In this document: positions 44,600 through 56,245 of the stretch, one piece after another
How positions within the stretch are numbered: position 1 is the first letter of the stretch
How the letters are laid out: each line of letters begins with the position of its first letter
Origin: Isoetes taiwanensis
Taxonomy: Eukaryota > Streptophyta > Lycopodiopsida > Isoetales > Isoetaceae
Assembly (NCBI GenBank): GCA_021234155.1
Contig: JAJEKV010000034.1
Span: 14,804,671-14,868,670 of the forward strand
Direction of reading: 5' to 3'
Length of the DNA stretch: 64,000 nt
The notes under the pieces: generated by a model
Databases searched by the model: none
What the model saw: only the letters and a program-made list of their open reading frames with translations
Told to the model about the DNA's origin: nothing
Made by a program: the position numbers and the translations under genes

Positions 44600-47500
44600 G
44601 AATTGATGTTGTCCGCAGCATCAGGAGTCTCCCCACCTTGGGCTATTCCTGTCCTGCAATCAACTTGATGCATATGATATACTACTATAATACTTACACA
44701 TTTATTAAGATTACCTTAAGGTAATATTTTTAAATCATTATTAGGCCATTACATTATCAAATAACTTGTCAAATCGTAACTTCTATTAAAACAAGGTACT
44801 TATTAGTTTCTGTTATCACAACATTTAGTTTATCACAATTTAACACTTTCATATACAATTATTATTTAAGGTGCTCTTCATTCCTTGCAACACATCCCAA
44901 CAAAATTTGTGTTGCAAGTCTTCGCACCTTAAAATCCTATATTAATTTTACAATATCTATAATTACACACTTACTATCTTAATTATTAAAATTACTCTAA
45001 GGTAATGTTTAAGACATTACTGTACTATTTTATTATCCAATTAACTTATAACTTCATAACTTAATCCACGCAAGGTAATTATTGCCCTTACTTAATACAA
45101 TATTTAAGTTTATCAAAGTTTATCAATTCCATACAAAATTTACACTTCTAAGATACTCTTCATCCCTTGCATCACATTATAACAAAATTTGTGTTGCAAG
45201 TCTTTGTAGCTCGACCTCCTCGCCCTCCGGAGCGCTCTATTGGCCCGCAGGTCGTCACTACGTTAGAACCATTTTAATTATTAATAAAATTTTGGTTATA
45301 TGGTGACCACCCCACCTATCTACATGGATGCATGGCTAATCTCCTGGCGTAGGAAGAGGGTGAATCTTCCATTATGGCCGTGGAGACAGCGCCTATATGC
45401 CTATATGCCGCTCATGCCTACACCCTAGTTGCCCAGCGTGGAGGATAGGTCCTTCCCGTATATGGGCGTGAAGGCCAGATTCCTCCTATCAAAGCATATA
45501 TGGGGCTAGAGGTGCTTTTCCTATCAATGCATTCCTGAATGACCTCCTTTCTCTCGAGGTCGTCTACCTCCGTGGAGCAGTAGACTTTCTAATCTACCTT
45601 CCACTCATCCATCCAAGCTTTAAACGCGGTTATGCCTACATTGACATTACACCACGCCCTAAAGATCACCGTAGTAATCTCATCATCGGTAGCAACGCAT
45701 GCAACCCTTACCTCATAGGTTGCATGCATAGATTATACTTAACTACACATGAAATTAATCTAAACACAAATCGACATGCCTGAGCCAATTTTTGCTGGCT
45801 CCCTTTAATGCATGTGATTAACATAATTACCTTAACGTAATATTTATGAATTAACATTATCATAGCATCGGATACATTACTTCCGATAGTACAATTATAT
45901 TTACTCTAAGCTTTACAATATTTAATTACTTTTAGATCGCGATTATTTAAACAATAACCCTGATTTTAGACCTATTGTTACATAGAGAAGGTTTTAGTTA
46001 TCATACACAAGAATTAGATGTGCTTCTTATTCTCTTCCTTGGGTCTTGCATTACCCTTGGAAGTATATCCCTAAGATGCGCTTAAGTATATCCGAATTCT
46101 ATTTTCTATTTATATTTATAAGGACCTCGAGGTCATATAGCTATCCTTGGAAGGAATTGCATCCCTGCGAAGGATTAATTAACATGCTAACTCACATTAT
46201 CGTTGTTATTTAACTTATTTCCATTATGATACATATCATTACATCAATTTCTATGCGAGTTAATAGGATCTATATTTAACTTATCTATAAGACACATTAA
46301 AGCTTATAATACATGCGCACACCTTACCTAAAAGGAGAACGCATCCACCCATTGAGTGGCGTTGACTAATTTGGAAATGACTTGGTGGTTGCATTGCTCC
46401 CATAGTTTTGCTCCACTTCATTGGTGTAGTTAGCTACTACGTCGGGCCTCAAGACGTTGAAGGCCTCCTGAGCCTAAGGTATCTATCTATTTTACGCTCT
46501 ATTTGCTTCGGCCATTGCCGGAGTGAACTCTATTCTACGGGTCGGTCAATTCGATGCAAGTACGTTGAATCCTGAGATTGAGCCCTCCCACTTTCTTCGA
46601 AAAGAAAATGGTCCTGCACCCCTTCAATGGCGTTGTACACAACGTCATATTTATTCTCTCCCCTTAAGAGGTTATACGCTTCTTATTTAGCGCATTAATT
46701 TACTAGCCTTAGCTGACATATATAACCATCTAAGATGGATATACATATTATGTTATCATTTATTTCAATATAGCTATGGGTTACCTACTTAGTTAGAACG
46801 ATTCTAAACCACAAGGTTTTGTTATCTTGACAATTCCTTTTGTCTCAAAAGACTATTTGATTACTATAATTCTTATTTTAGATGTACCTTACATGTACTA
46901 TTCTTTTATATTCTAGAGATTCCCCCTTTCTTAGTTATTTAAACTCTTGGAATATTCCTACCAATCGAATTGATGTCATCGTAACAAGTTGGCTGGACTT
47001 GTTAGATTACTTCTTTTCTTTCGGTTGGATTATTCTTTTGGAGGTACTAGATTTATACATGGTCAACAATTATCCTAGTAATGATTTCTTCTTAGCGAGG
47101 TGATCAATCTCACCAAGTGGTTTCAATACGTTGGATGTCTGTTAACAATCGTGTATAATTTTAGTCACTCCTATGCGTTTCCTTCCCAATCCTTGACGCT
47201 TAGCTCAATATTGGGGCAATCCTTTCAGCGAGAATATCTGGAAGTGCCTTCTAATCCCAATATGGATGTTACTGTCTATACATTTAATCTACTAGGCCCC
47301 ATGGCCTTAGATCCCTGAGCTTGCTAGAAGCTCATCCACTCTTTGCCTGCTTGAAGTTGCAAGGTACGTTCTTCCGAGTCGCTCGATACTTCAGTCTCCT
47401 TGACGGTGGCTCCCCTTTGATGTAGAGGTTGACTTTGTTCGTTTAGAAGCCTCTCCTTGCTGGTCTTTGATGGTGTAGTTGGTCACTTGAAATCTTCCAT

Positions 47501-48325
47501 GCCGCTTTTCAAAAGCCTGAAGGTGGCGCCGTTGAAAAAGATCTTTCATCTTGAACTCTGTCTTGGCGACTAAAGGACGACTCTATATCCGATATTGTTT
47601 CCTCGACTCCATCGACGTCTCATACATCGAGTCCTCTTGTCGTTATCGCGTTGCCCGAAGAGTGTTGAAGATGTTGATTGCTTCACCCCTGCAAATTGCC
47701 TGACATCTCTTCGTTTGATTTGTTACGCTATGGGAGGGAAGAAATAACAAGGGAACTATATATGCAAAGCATATAGCTTACATAATTACAATTATTAATA
47801 GAGCTATTAAGTCCCCTTGTGCCTCCCGCCGAGTTGCACACCTACTCCTTGGTAATGTCATCGGTGTTCCTCCGGTGGCTTGGTGTTGACGATCTATATC
47901 CTCCCTATTTATGCGTTAGCTCGTATTAGGGGTACTTGTTGATATACTTGGGCCCTCCGATGTTTGTCGGCTATGGCACAACATGCTTTGCATCACATTC
48001 TAACTAAAGGTGTCTTTGGTCGTTGATGCTTGACATTTTGGTCTCCGCCTCCCGATTACGTTTCTCGGGCTGTAATTGTTCCCCCCTTCATGATACTTGA
48101 AGCTATTTGAAGGCGTCTCTTGAGGCTGTGCGCGCTTCCTTTGGCTATACTCCTCTGGAGTTGTTCTCTTCTGCAGTTGTTCTTTGAATCGTCCATCATT
48201 GGTTCACCTAAGTTGCATGCAAGTCTCCGTGCAAGTTATCGGCTCGCCTCGGCTCACCTAATTGCTTCTCCATCGAGTTTCCAATCTTCCTTGTTTGATC
48301 CCCTCAGTCACATGGCTTGGACATT
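44600..48325. other. Internal region of the retrotransposon, non-coding
   Basis: The sequence is AT-rich to 47.1 kb with near-repeats such as GTGTTGCAAGTCTTCGCACC / GTGTTGCAAGTCTTTGTAGC (44,910 and 45,190). It then becomes C/T-rich to 48.3 kb. No polymerase or integrase motif was found on either strand. Any coding sequence here is decayed beyond recognition. Confidence 0.5.
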
Positions 48326-48333
48326 GTCACGTT

Positions 48334-48775
48334 CAGGGATAGGTTCAATCTTGTATCACGTTTTATCGTGTCGTATTTTTGTTTGATCTGACACAAATTT
48401 GGCGTTTAATCGTCAAAAACTTTTCAGCGTAAAAGCGAAACTCGGTTCGCGAAACTTAATTTTTTTTTTTTTTTTTTTTTCCGCGTAAGCGAAACCTTCA
48501 GTTTTGCCTGGCGTGCCACATTGAATTGTTGAATTGTGCCATGCCGAGGGTGGGTGTCATTGCTGACGCGAAAATAATTATAAAAAAAAAAAAATGAATT
48601 TTTTTTTTCCAAATTTTTTTTTTCGCGTAAGCAAAACCTTTAGTTTAAACTTCGGCGAAAATTCAAAAATAATTTTTTTTTTCGCGTAAAGCGAAACCTT
48701 GATTTAAACTACAGTGAAACCGGCGCGTAATGGCCCCGAACCTGATTGAGTTTAAACTTACTGGCGAAAATAAAA

Positions 48776-48836
<61 letters not shown>

Positions 48837-48994
48837 TTTTAATTTTCGCGTAAGCGAAACTGAAGGTTTAAACTACGATTTTTTCCCCACGGCGTGGTAT
48901 TAAATACGAAAAATACGTATTTTTCCCAAAAATACGTATTTTTGAACTTTATACGTCTGAAAAAATAATTTCATACGTACAGAACCTATCCCTG
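48334..48994. mobile_element. Non-autonomous hAT-like element, 661 bp
   Basis: CAGGGATAGGTTC at 48,334-48,346 and GAACCTATCCCTG at 48,982-48,994 are perfect 13-bp inverted ends. GTCACGTT flanks both sides (48,326-48,333 and 48,995-49,002), a perfect 8-bp target duplication. CAGGG ends with an 8-bp duplication are hallmarks of hAT elements (established knowledge). It has no transposase. The interior holds about five copies of a CGCGTAAGCGAAAC motif, long A and T runs, and a TA dinucleotide tract at 48,784-48,832. Confidence 0.93.
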
Positions 48995-49002
48995 GTCACG
49001 TT

Positions 49003-50696
49003 CCTCAGTGCTATGCTATCTTCTTGTCTTGAGGCCTCCGGTGGTTTTGATTGTGCCCGTCAGTTTTGATCCTCCTGTTGCCTCTAGGGAGCTCGTGGAA
49101 GAAGTCGGTTGCTAGCACTTCTCCAGCTTTTAGTTCCTGACCTTTGTCCCTCTGCAGTGTGTCGTTGCAAGGTTGCCGATGTGCGGTGCCATTGATCGGT
49201 TGATCTCCTGGCTATTGCAGTCGGGCGTTCTTGAATGTCTTCGAAGCTCTGAGATCGTGGTCGGTAGGCAGGCATTGTCATTCCTCCGTATGTTGAATTT
49301 CTAAGTGCGACTCCTGTTGCTTGGGCTTTCCTTCATTCCGAGGTGCCTCTCCTGTGCCTGGAAGTGTGGTAATCTCCATTGCCCCTATCATGGCTCCTTC
49401 TAGTCGCCTTTGGTGACTTGTACCTGCTGGCTAGGTCGTCTCCTCCGTCCCTTGGATCCTATCCATTCGCGTCTCGCACTCCTTGGCTAACGTAGTAAAG
49501 TCGTCCTTCCTTTGCTTTCTATACGCTCCTGTGTCGCCATGACTTCTCTCCTCGACGGAAGATTATGCCCTTTGGCCCTAGCTCGTGATGCTAACGTGGC
49601 ATTGCTGTCTAACTGTATTTTGCTGCCTTGTGTTCTTCCATTTGAAACTCATGTGCGTCGAGCTGGTGAAGGCGTCGAGATCGTCTTTCTGATGTGAGCT
49701 CGTGGACGTGGTAGCCGGGAGGTTGACATCTAGAAGATTCTTGATGGGGTTGGTTACCGAATATTCTTCCCATTTGATGAAGATTGATGATAGGCCGGTG
49801 GTGTCCTATTCTACTCTTTTGTCGGTTGAGGTGTTTGTCGTTGTGCTTCCCTCTCTTGGGTCTGCCTTTTCGGTCTCCTCTCCTTATCTGTCTGTACATC
49901 GGCTAGGACCTTGATGTCTTAAGGGAGTTGCGCCTCTAGTTCTAGCCCCGTCCTTCGAAAGTAACGCTCGTATATCCTAGAGTCTAAGGGTCTACTTGAA
50001 GGGCTCTCCTACAACATTTTGGGCTCTATAAGCAAGCAAGATGGTTCGAGCAGCATTACTGGAGACATGTCTATAATCTCCAAGTCTATGGACATTAGGA
50101 CGTGTGGTATGGTATGGCGTGAGGGTTGTTTTGCAAAACCTCCATGATGTTTGAGGCATATTCTAAGGTCCTAGCAAGTTGGTTTAGGGGAGTCCAATCT
50201 CTACACATGGAGTGACTTGGGCAGCTCTAGACTCTAGCTCCTTTCTAGGTATCCTGGCAATAGGGAGTGTCAATGTGGCAGCTGTATAGGTCAAACTCTT
50301 TTAGAAGGACACAAAATTAGGTCAAGGTTTATGCCTTTGGCATGAGCAGAGGTGATGTACCAGCAGTCGGACTTGGGTTGCTATGCTGAGGTCTAGATGA
50401 CTATAACAAAGGGGTGTTCTTGGGCACTTCTATCTAGGAGTAAGGCATCAGCTTTGAGCTGAGGTAATACTTGTGAGGTACTACTGGGGTATGCTTCTAT
50501 TTACAAACAAACCACAGTTTGGAAAAACAATTCAAGGGTTTAAGCAATTTTGGTCATTTTGAGCTGGGGTTTGACATTTCTAACCTAATTTTGAGGTCAT
50601 AAACGGATTCTAGGCTGTCTAACGGTCCTATTGCAACAAATTTCAGACGATTTGGAGCTCTGTAGCTCAAGTTATGGGGTTTGAAAAATCGGACGC
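49003..50696 (-). other. Internal region of the retrotransposon, weak coding remnants
   Basis: On the minus strand 49.1-49.9 kb has Arg/Gln/Ser-rich open pieces split among frames (AYRKQRKDDFTTLAKECETR, RMDRIQGTEETT). They may be the decayed end of a gag-like frame. 49.9-50.7 kb has nothing recognisable. Confidence 0.4.
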
Positions 50697-50972
50697 CTCT
50701 AAGAGTGCGCGAGGGGGGTGTTAGGTTGGGACCTAAGTGGCCTCTGGCACACTCTTGGAGGTATTGGCTATATCTACGCCTAATGGATGCCAAGAATCAT
50801 TTGGAAGGGGTAAATTTCTATTAATTTTCTTCCTAAATGCAAGTTTCTTTGTTTATTTACTACGTTTGGAGCAAGTAGGGCTAATCAAGGCCCCAGTTGT
50901 TTGGATGACTCTAAGAGTGCGCGAGGAGGGGGTTACGTTGGGACCTAACTATGCTCTGGCGCACTCTTGGAG
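50697..50972. repeat. Two copies of a 64-bp stem-loop element
   Basis: Copies at 50,697-50,760 and 50,909-50,972 start CTCTAAGAGTGCGCGAGG and end CTGGCGCACTCTTGGAG. The ends pair (AAGAGTGCGC with GCGCACTCTT). Inside, TTAGGT / ACCTAA makes a second stem. Copies start 212 bases apart. On the minus strand these follow the gag-like region. Confidence 0.85.
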
Positions 50973-51115
50973 GTGTTGGCCAAATGTCGCATTTGCTCCA
51001 GATCTACTACTGTACCTAATGATATATACATTTTTAAACGACTATATATCTTTATTATTCAAAATTTTCATACACTACATAAAAGCCCATCGGGTTACAA
51101 AAAGTAGCTTCTGTT

Positions 51116-52286
51116 CTATTTATCTGTCCTCTTGATGTATTTAGCCAATCTCATGTCCTTTGGCTGAAGCGTGACTCTTTTGCATGGGCCAGGTGCATGC
51201 GGTGAATCTTGAAGTGTTGCGGCCTCCATCTTTGCTTCTTGTAAAGCGAGTAACATGTCGTTGGTTGCGCTTGCTTGGGAGTCAATTCCCACAAAATCTC
51301 CGGACAATTCTCGGAATTCAGCTCTGGGAATAAAAATCCGTAACTCGTTGGAAGTGTCGGATTTTCTCGTAAAACTTTCCCAAATATTGAATTTTGGGAT
51401 CTTCTCTTGGGCTCTTGTGGGGGTCCAGGAAGCTCGGTGGGGGTGTCATTTGGAGTGTGTCTCACGTGTTGGCGCCCTCCTTCAATATATTTTACCTTGT
51501 GTGCGTCGTAATAGGCACTGTACTCGGTGTGCATCCTCTTATATACGGTATAGTCTGCTAACTCTTTCTGGTACCTCCTCTCGGGCCCTAAAGGTATGAT
51601 TCTCTGGCCGTTTTCTTAGCCTTCTTTGGTCTTTGCTTTATGCGCATCTAGCTTCCTCGCTTCTTGCCATTGAAAGCGGGTGGAGGCATTGGCGGGGTAG
51701 TTCATTCTGGGGTCCTGCCGGGTCTTGGGCTGGGGTTTGGCCCTCCTCTTGGGGTTCATCTGTCTCAGGATGATTGTTCTTGTTCTTATGCGAGGATTCT
51801 CCTGTTCCTACAAGTACTTCTTCCAAGAAGTTCTGCGCGTCCCTCAATCTTCCGACGACGATGGAGGTTGGTCGCCTTCGGGTCGTTCATCGATGACGAT
51901 GTCGACCGAGCTCCTCCTCTTCTTCTGCGGGGGCTCGTCTGTCATCACCCTTTTGCCTTTCCTGTGGTGTTCTTCCCTGCTCTTAGATTTCCTATTCGCG
52001 CCCTTGGTCTTCTTGACCTCCTCATTTTGCTCCACGTGCTTTCTTCCTTGCCCTCTCCTCTCTCCTCTTTGCTTTTCCTCTTTCCTCTTTGCCTTCTCTT
52101 CTTTCCTCTTGGTCTTCTCTTCTTTCTTCGCCTCTTCTCTACATTTCGGTAGTATCTAGGTCTCCTCTCCATGTCGGCCTTGGTTTCTCTTGGCATCTTT
52201 GAGTTTTACGCTTTCGTGGCGAGGACTTGGGCCTTGGGCTTATCATCGTTGCTTACCTTAGGGGCGGTGCTTGCCGTCCTAGCCAT
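51116..52286 (-). pseudogene. Gag-like, highly charged coding region
   Basis: An ATG at 52,286 opens MARTASTAPKVSNDDKPKAQ, followed by a stop at about codon 27. Shifted frames continue with a long Lys/Arg/Glu stretch (KKEEKTKRKEEKAKRKEEK), then KGKRVMTDEPPQKKRRSSVD with a likely nuclear-type basic cluster. Later come ENCPEILWELTPKQA and a QAQPTTCYSL segment to about 51,116. It follows the primer-binding site by about 950 bases, the place for gag. No zinc knuckle (CX2CX4HX4C) was found. I infer gag from position and composition, and the family is not recognised. Confidence 0.5.
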
Positions 52287-52504
52287 TGTTTGTGAGTTCG
52301 ATTTGGATCAGGGCCGGAAGATCGCCTGTTGGGACAAGCTCGAAGGACAACGTGGGAAACCCTAAAAAATGAGGTCTGAGTCCACTTAATTTATAGGGTT
52401 AAATTTTAGGGTTTGGCCTAAGTGCTTATTTTCTTGGTTTGTTGGTGAAATCCTCTATATCCCGAATCGAAGCTGGGTCTTCTTCAACTATTTTTCCTCG
52501 AACC

Positions 52505-52996
52505 CTTCTGAGCATGCGCGAGGAGCGTGTTAAGTCCAGACCTAACTATGCCCTGTTGCATCCTTAGAGGTGTGGACCTCTTTTTGCTTTAAACTTATTC
52601 AATTTAAACAAATTAACATGCGTTTCCCACTAATGTAAGCATTCTAAGCAAGATTCTATCATTACCTTTACCTTTTGAGTAAGTTATGATCAATTTTTGC
52701 GGTCACTTTTAGGGATGCCTCTAAGAGTGCGCGAGGAGGGGGTTAGGTCGGGACCTAACTATACTCTGGCGCACTCTTGGAGACATTGTTCCAAAAGTGT
52801 CTTGTACTTAATGTTTTTCGATGTTTTAACATATAATTCTAGCTATTTCGAGCTTTTTGATTGGGATTTCATCATTTACTTTATCATTTGGAGTTCCTAA
52901 GGCCAAGTTCTAGGGTTCGTATGGGGTGACTACTCTAAGAGTGCGCGAGAGGGCCATTAGGTCTGAACCTAACATGCTCCTGGCGCACTCTTGGAG
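52505..52996. repeat. Three copies of the 64-bp stem-loop element in the leader
   Basis: Copies lie at about 52,505-52,570 (diverged), 52,719-52,782 and 52,933-52,996, with starts 214 bases apart. Each has the outer AAGAGTGCGC / GCGCACTCTT pairing and the inner TTAGGT / ACCTAA pairing, weaker in the first. On the minus strand they lie between the primer-binding site and the gag-like start. Confidence 0.85.
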
Positions 52997-53240
52997 TCAT
53001 TGGCCTAAAGTGCTTGAAATTTAGTAGGCTCTCTTAAGTGCTTTTCGTCTGTTTGTTCTATCTTACCTATGTTCTCTAATTATCCTAATCCTAGATAATT
53101 ACTAACTCTACCCCGGGAAGAAAAATTTTCCCGCTACTCGAGGTTTGTGCTTGGGCTTTTACCTCCAAGACTGAATGTCTAGATGAGTTAGTTCCTATAG
53201 GGTTTCGGTCAGTGCTCGATCCTGGTCTGCCAAGATCAGA

Positions 53241-53252
53241 GCTCTGATACCA
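53241..53252 (-). promoter_or_regulatory. Primer-binding site, initiator Met-tRNA type
   Basis: On the minus strand TGGTATCAGAGC starts two bases after the LTR end (one spacer base). It matches the 3' end of plant initiator Met-tRNA, the common primer of plant LTR retrotransposons. It fixes the element's orientation. Confidence 0.9.
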
Positions 53253-53253
53253 T

Positions 53254-54799
53254 TGTGACGGCCCCAGCTCATATACGATGCCCCGATCGTATACAAACTG
53301 GAGATCATCCCTCAAACCAGCATCTGCTCGCTGACATGAGGCCGTCCACCTAACATCGGGCCCTTGATGGTGGCCAAGAACCCGACGGGGAAGAATGGAC
53401 GTGTCATTCATCCCGTCTCCCTCGGGATCGACCTAGCTGCGGAAGCGTAAACAAAACATGAGCACATGACATCAATCAACAATAACATACCCACCTCGAA
53501 GGGTGGTCCACCATATCACAGTAGCTGCAACAACACATCAGTACATCAACATAACATGGGGAAATCCTACCCAGGCTCAGACTCATGGGGAAAGACTGAC
53601 GGCTTGGGGTCTCCAGATAGCAATGCAGACAGAATTCATGGCAAATGGATTTGGCTGGCATAGGAACATGGTCGTTGGGTAGTCCACTCCATCCGCCCCT
53701 CCTGTGCATACTTTGCAGATAGGCTGAAAAGTATTGGAGCCTGACCGTAGCCTGCCGGGTGAATAGCCAGAGGGGCTACTACTACTGGGTCCCGATGAGG
53801 CAGGAGGAGATCACTCCCCTCCAGGAGGTTCATGCCAATCACAGGCGAGCTAGAGAGCCACTGCTCGTATTCGACTTCAACTCACTGGAAGGTGACGCAT
53901 CACCCCACGAGTGTCGAGCCCATACCCTGGCCTCACGCAGTGCCAGGGTATTAGGCCTAGCTCACAGCGTTCCCCAGCCGTCATTACGCGCCAGCGGGAT
54001 CAACCGTGATTAGACAAGCCCTCCCTTGTCAGCCGGTCTAGCTCCTCCACCCACAGCCAGGCGGGCGGGCTCTTATGCACAGGCCGCATTAATTGGGAAT
54101 TAATGGGCTAAAACTAGGATCATCCAACTACTTGGGCTCTGGGTCTCTACCCCCCTTCCCAATACACAAGAGTGGCGCATAGAATGTCAAAACAACATCA
54201 CAACAGAACTGAAATAATAGAATACATCTATTCTAATCTACCTAATCATACATGGTTAGGTTCCTTTGTTAGTTCCTATCATTCTTAGGCTGTAGGGGTC
54301 GCCTATAGCTAAGAATGAATACTAATCCTATGGAATGAGGCCTGAGAACTCGGATTTAACTATCAGATCAACCACTAACCCGCTTCTTGGCTGGTCCCAC
54401 TCCTCTGAAGGCGTCCATGCTGCTGGATCTCGAGACTGCTGGTCCTGGATCGAGCTACAACCTATGAATTCCGATTCCTCTGCTACTCTTCAGGCGAAAT
54501 GGCGCCCAAAGCTGCTACAATCCGACCTATAGGGGCTGGAAACCGAAAGGGTTTCCCTTTTAGGGTTTATGCCCCTTTATGCCCACGAATTTAGGGCTGG
54601 GCCCTTTTGGTCAATGGGTCATTGCCACGTGGCAAGAAGGGATTACATTCACATGTTGCTTTAACATGTGCAATATAATGGTTCACAAGGTCGTACCCTA
54701 GGGTACTACCCTTTACGGTCGCCGTGTACATGTCGTCTGAGTCGACATGTACTAGTGACGTGTCAGTATTCATACCGTATGTTATGCTGGAACGTCACA
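53254..54799 (-). repeat. 5' LTR of the nested retrotransposon
   Basis: It is 1,546 bases with the same ends as the other LTR. Long parts are identical to 43,016-44,586, but a GC-rich middle part (53,560-54,090) differs at many positions, often with CG in one copy and CA or TG here. Confidence 0.95.
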
Positions 54800-56245
54800 T
54801 TTTGTTTTTCATAGGTTTAGCCAACCTTAATTTGAATAGAAAAACATTTAGGGCCGTTAAAATTTACCCTGGCACAGCATAGCACAGCAGCCTCCGGAGC
54901 GTGCTCGCATCAGTAGGAGTGGGAGCTATGTCGAACCCCTTGAAGGTCATGGAGATGCCGGGAGTAGGTGGGAGTTCCTCAGGAACAGGTATTTTGGGGT
55001 TACAGTTCTTTGTAGATCATCTGGAAGTTAGGATTCCAGATGAGTTAGCATTTCGTGCCTCTAGTAGAGCCTTCCTAGAACCATCAGTCTAGATCTTAAA
55101 CCCTAATCAATGAACCCTAACTGTAAGCTAGATGTATATGATTAGGTTTAGATGTTCTTCTCATTATTATCATGTTATGTGGATACATGATGTTGGTTGA
55201 TCATGTTTGCTCCTCTTGTATTGGGAAGGGGGCTAGAGGCGAGACCGAGGGAGGGTCCCTGCTGAGCGCGGCTACTGGGGACCCCATAGCGGGGTAGGCT
55301 TATGGCCGGTCACTTCTAGTGGGCCGGGCATGGGTCCGACACCTCCTGGGGCAATGGTGTCGCCCTGCCTCTCAAGAGCTGCAGGTGACGGCCTGGATCT
55401 TGTTTTGGGGGGTTAAGTCAGGGAAGAATCATGTGTCGTCGCCATGATTCTCTAGCCGCCAGTGGAACCTCTAGACCCCGGGAAGGGGAGATGGAACCCT
55501 TCCTGCCTCGACGGACAGGGGAGATGCAAACCGGAGCAGTCTCGATGGGTGATACCATGAGATTGCGTATCTGGAAGGCTAGAGTCATATCAGAGCCCGA
55601 TCTAGCCCATCTGCAAAGTATGCACAGGAGGGGCGGATGGAGTGGTCAACCCTAGCCATTGTCTATAGCCATTCCCGCCATTGTTATGACTCATTCTGCT
55701 CTATCTTGAGGCCTAGCCGTCAGTCTACCTCCCCATGAGTCTGAGCCTTGGGTAGGAGCTCTCATATTTTACGGCATGTGTTTATCTCTATTTTATCTAT
55801 GGATGTATGGATGTGCTACCCTTCAAGGTAGTTCGATGTATTGTTATTGCTAGTTCGAACGTTGTTTATGCTTCCGTTGTTATAGGAGCCCATAGGGAAA
55901 GGGCGCGCAAGACACCTTTGTGTCCCCTTCCCGCACTAGGGATACCCCGGAGTGCGGGACAGTCGCCCGTGCGGTCGAAGGACCAGATGGGGGATTTCCT
56001 ACGGAGTGTGCGGCCGGGCGCCGTATATTTTGTAGGGAGCGTCACAAAAAGAAAGAAAGATTTTTATCATCCACTGAGACCAATCGGCCTATGGGACCCA
56101 AAAGGAGCGCAACAAACTTATTACTGTCTGGGTTAAAAAACCCCTGCTCTGAAGGGTTTTCGAGGGAAAAACCGTGGCAGTAATAAGAATGCTGTCAAAC
56201 TGTACGAGTATACATCATCATGAAATAAATGTATATATACACATG

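Larger units (their letters stand above)
43016..54799 (-). mobile_element. 11.8-kb LTR retrotransposon derivative, no pol recognised
   Basis: Two direct 1.55-kb LTRs (43,016-44,586 and 53,254-54,799) flank 8.67 kb of internal DNA. TTTTG lies directly outside both ends (43,011-43,015 and 54,800-54,804), a perfect 5-bp target duplication. The primer-binding site beside the right LTR and the polypurine tract beside the left LTR show that the element reads on the minus strand. A gag-like, Lys/Glu-rich coding region lies at 51.1-52.3 kb. I find no protease, reverse transcriptase, RNase H or integrase motif in the remaining internal sequence, much of which is AT-rich and full of stops. It therefore looks like a large non-autonomous derivative that would need another element's enzymes. 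Confidence 0.9.
41930..56046 (+). mobile_element. Solo LTR (2.3 kb) split by a nested retrotransposon
   Basis: The left part (41,930-43,010) starts TGTGACGTTCCAG and the right part (54,805-56,046) ends AGCGTCACA. These are the same inverted ends as the LTRs of the nested element. The right part holds the family core GCAAAGTATGCACAGGAGGG (55,612) and TCTGAGCCTTGGGTAGGA. The flanks are ...AAAGAAAGAAAG on the left and AAAAGAAAGAAAG on the right. That gives GAAAG versus AAAAG, a 5-bp duplication with one mismatch in a purine tract. Only one LTR is present and no internal region, so it is a solo LTR formed by recombination, older than the element inside it. Confidence 0.75.

Noticed and set aside
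44600-48325. Search for reverse transcriptase (YxDD) and integrase (DDE, HHCC) in the retrotransposon interior
   Set aside because: I found no convincing motif on either strand, so I did not call pol. A profile search could still find very decayed traces.
51664-52159. Long plus-strand open frames rich in Leu, Ser and Phe
   Set aside because: They are the reverse of the Lys/Glu-rich gag-like coding region (AAG/GAG become CTT/CTC). Composition explains the openness.
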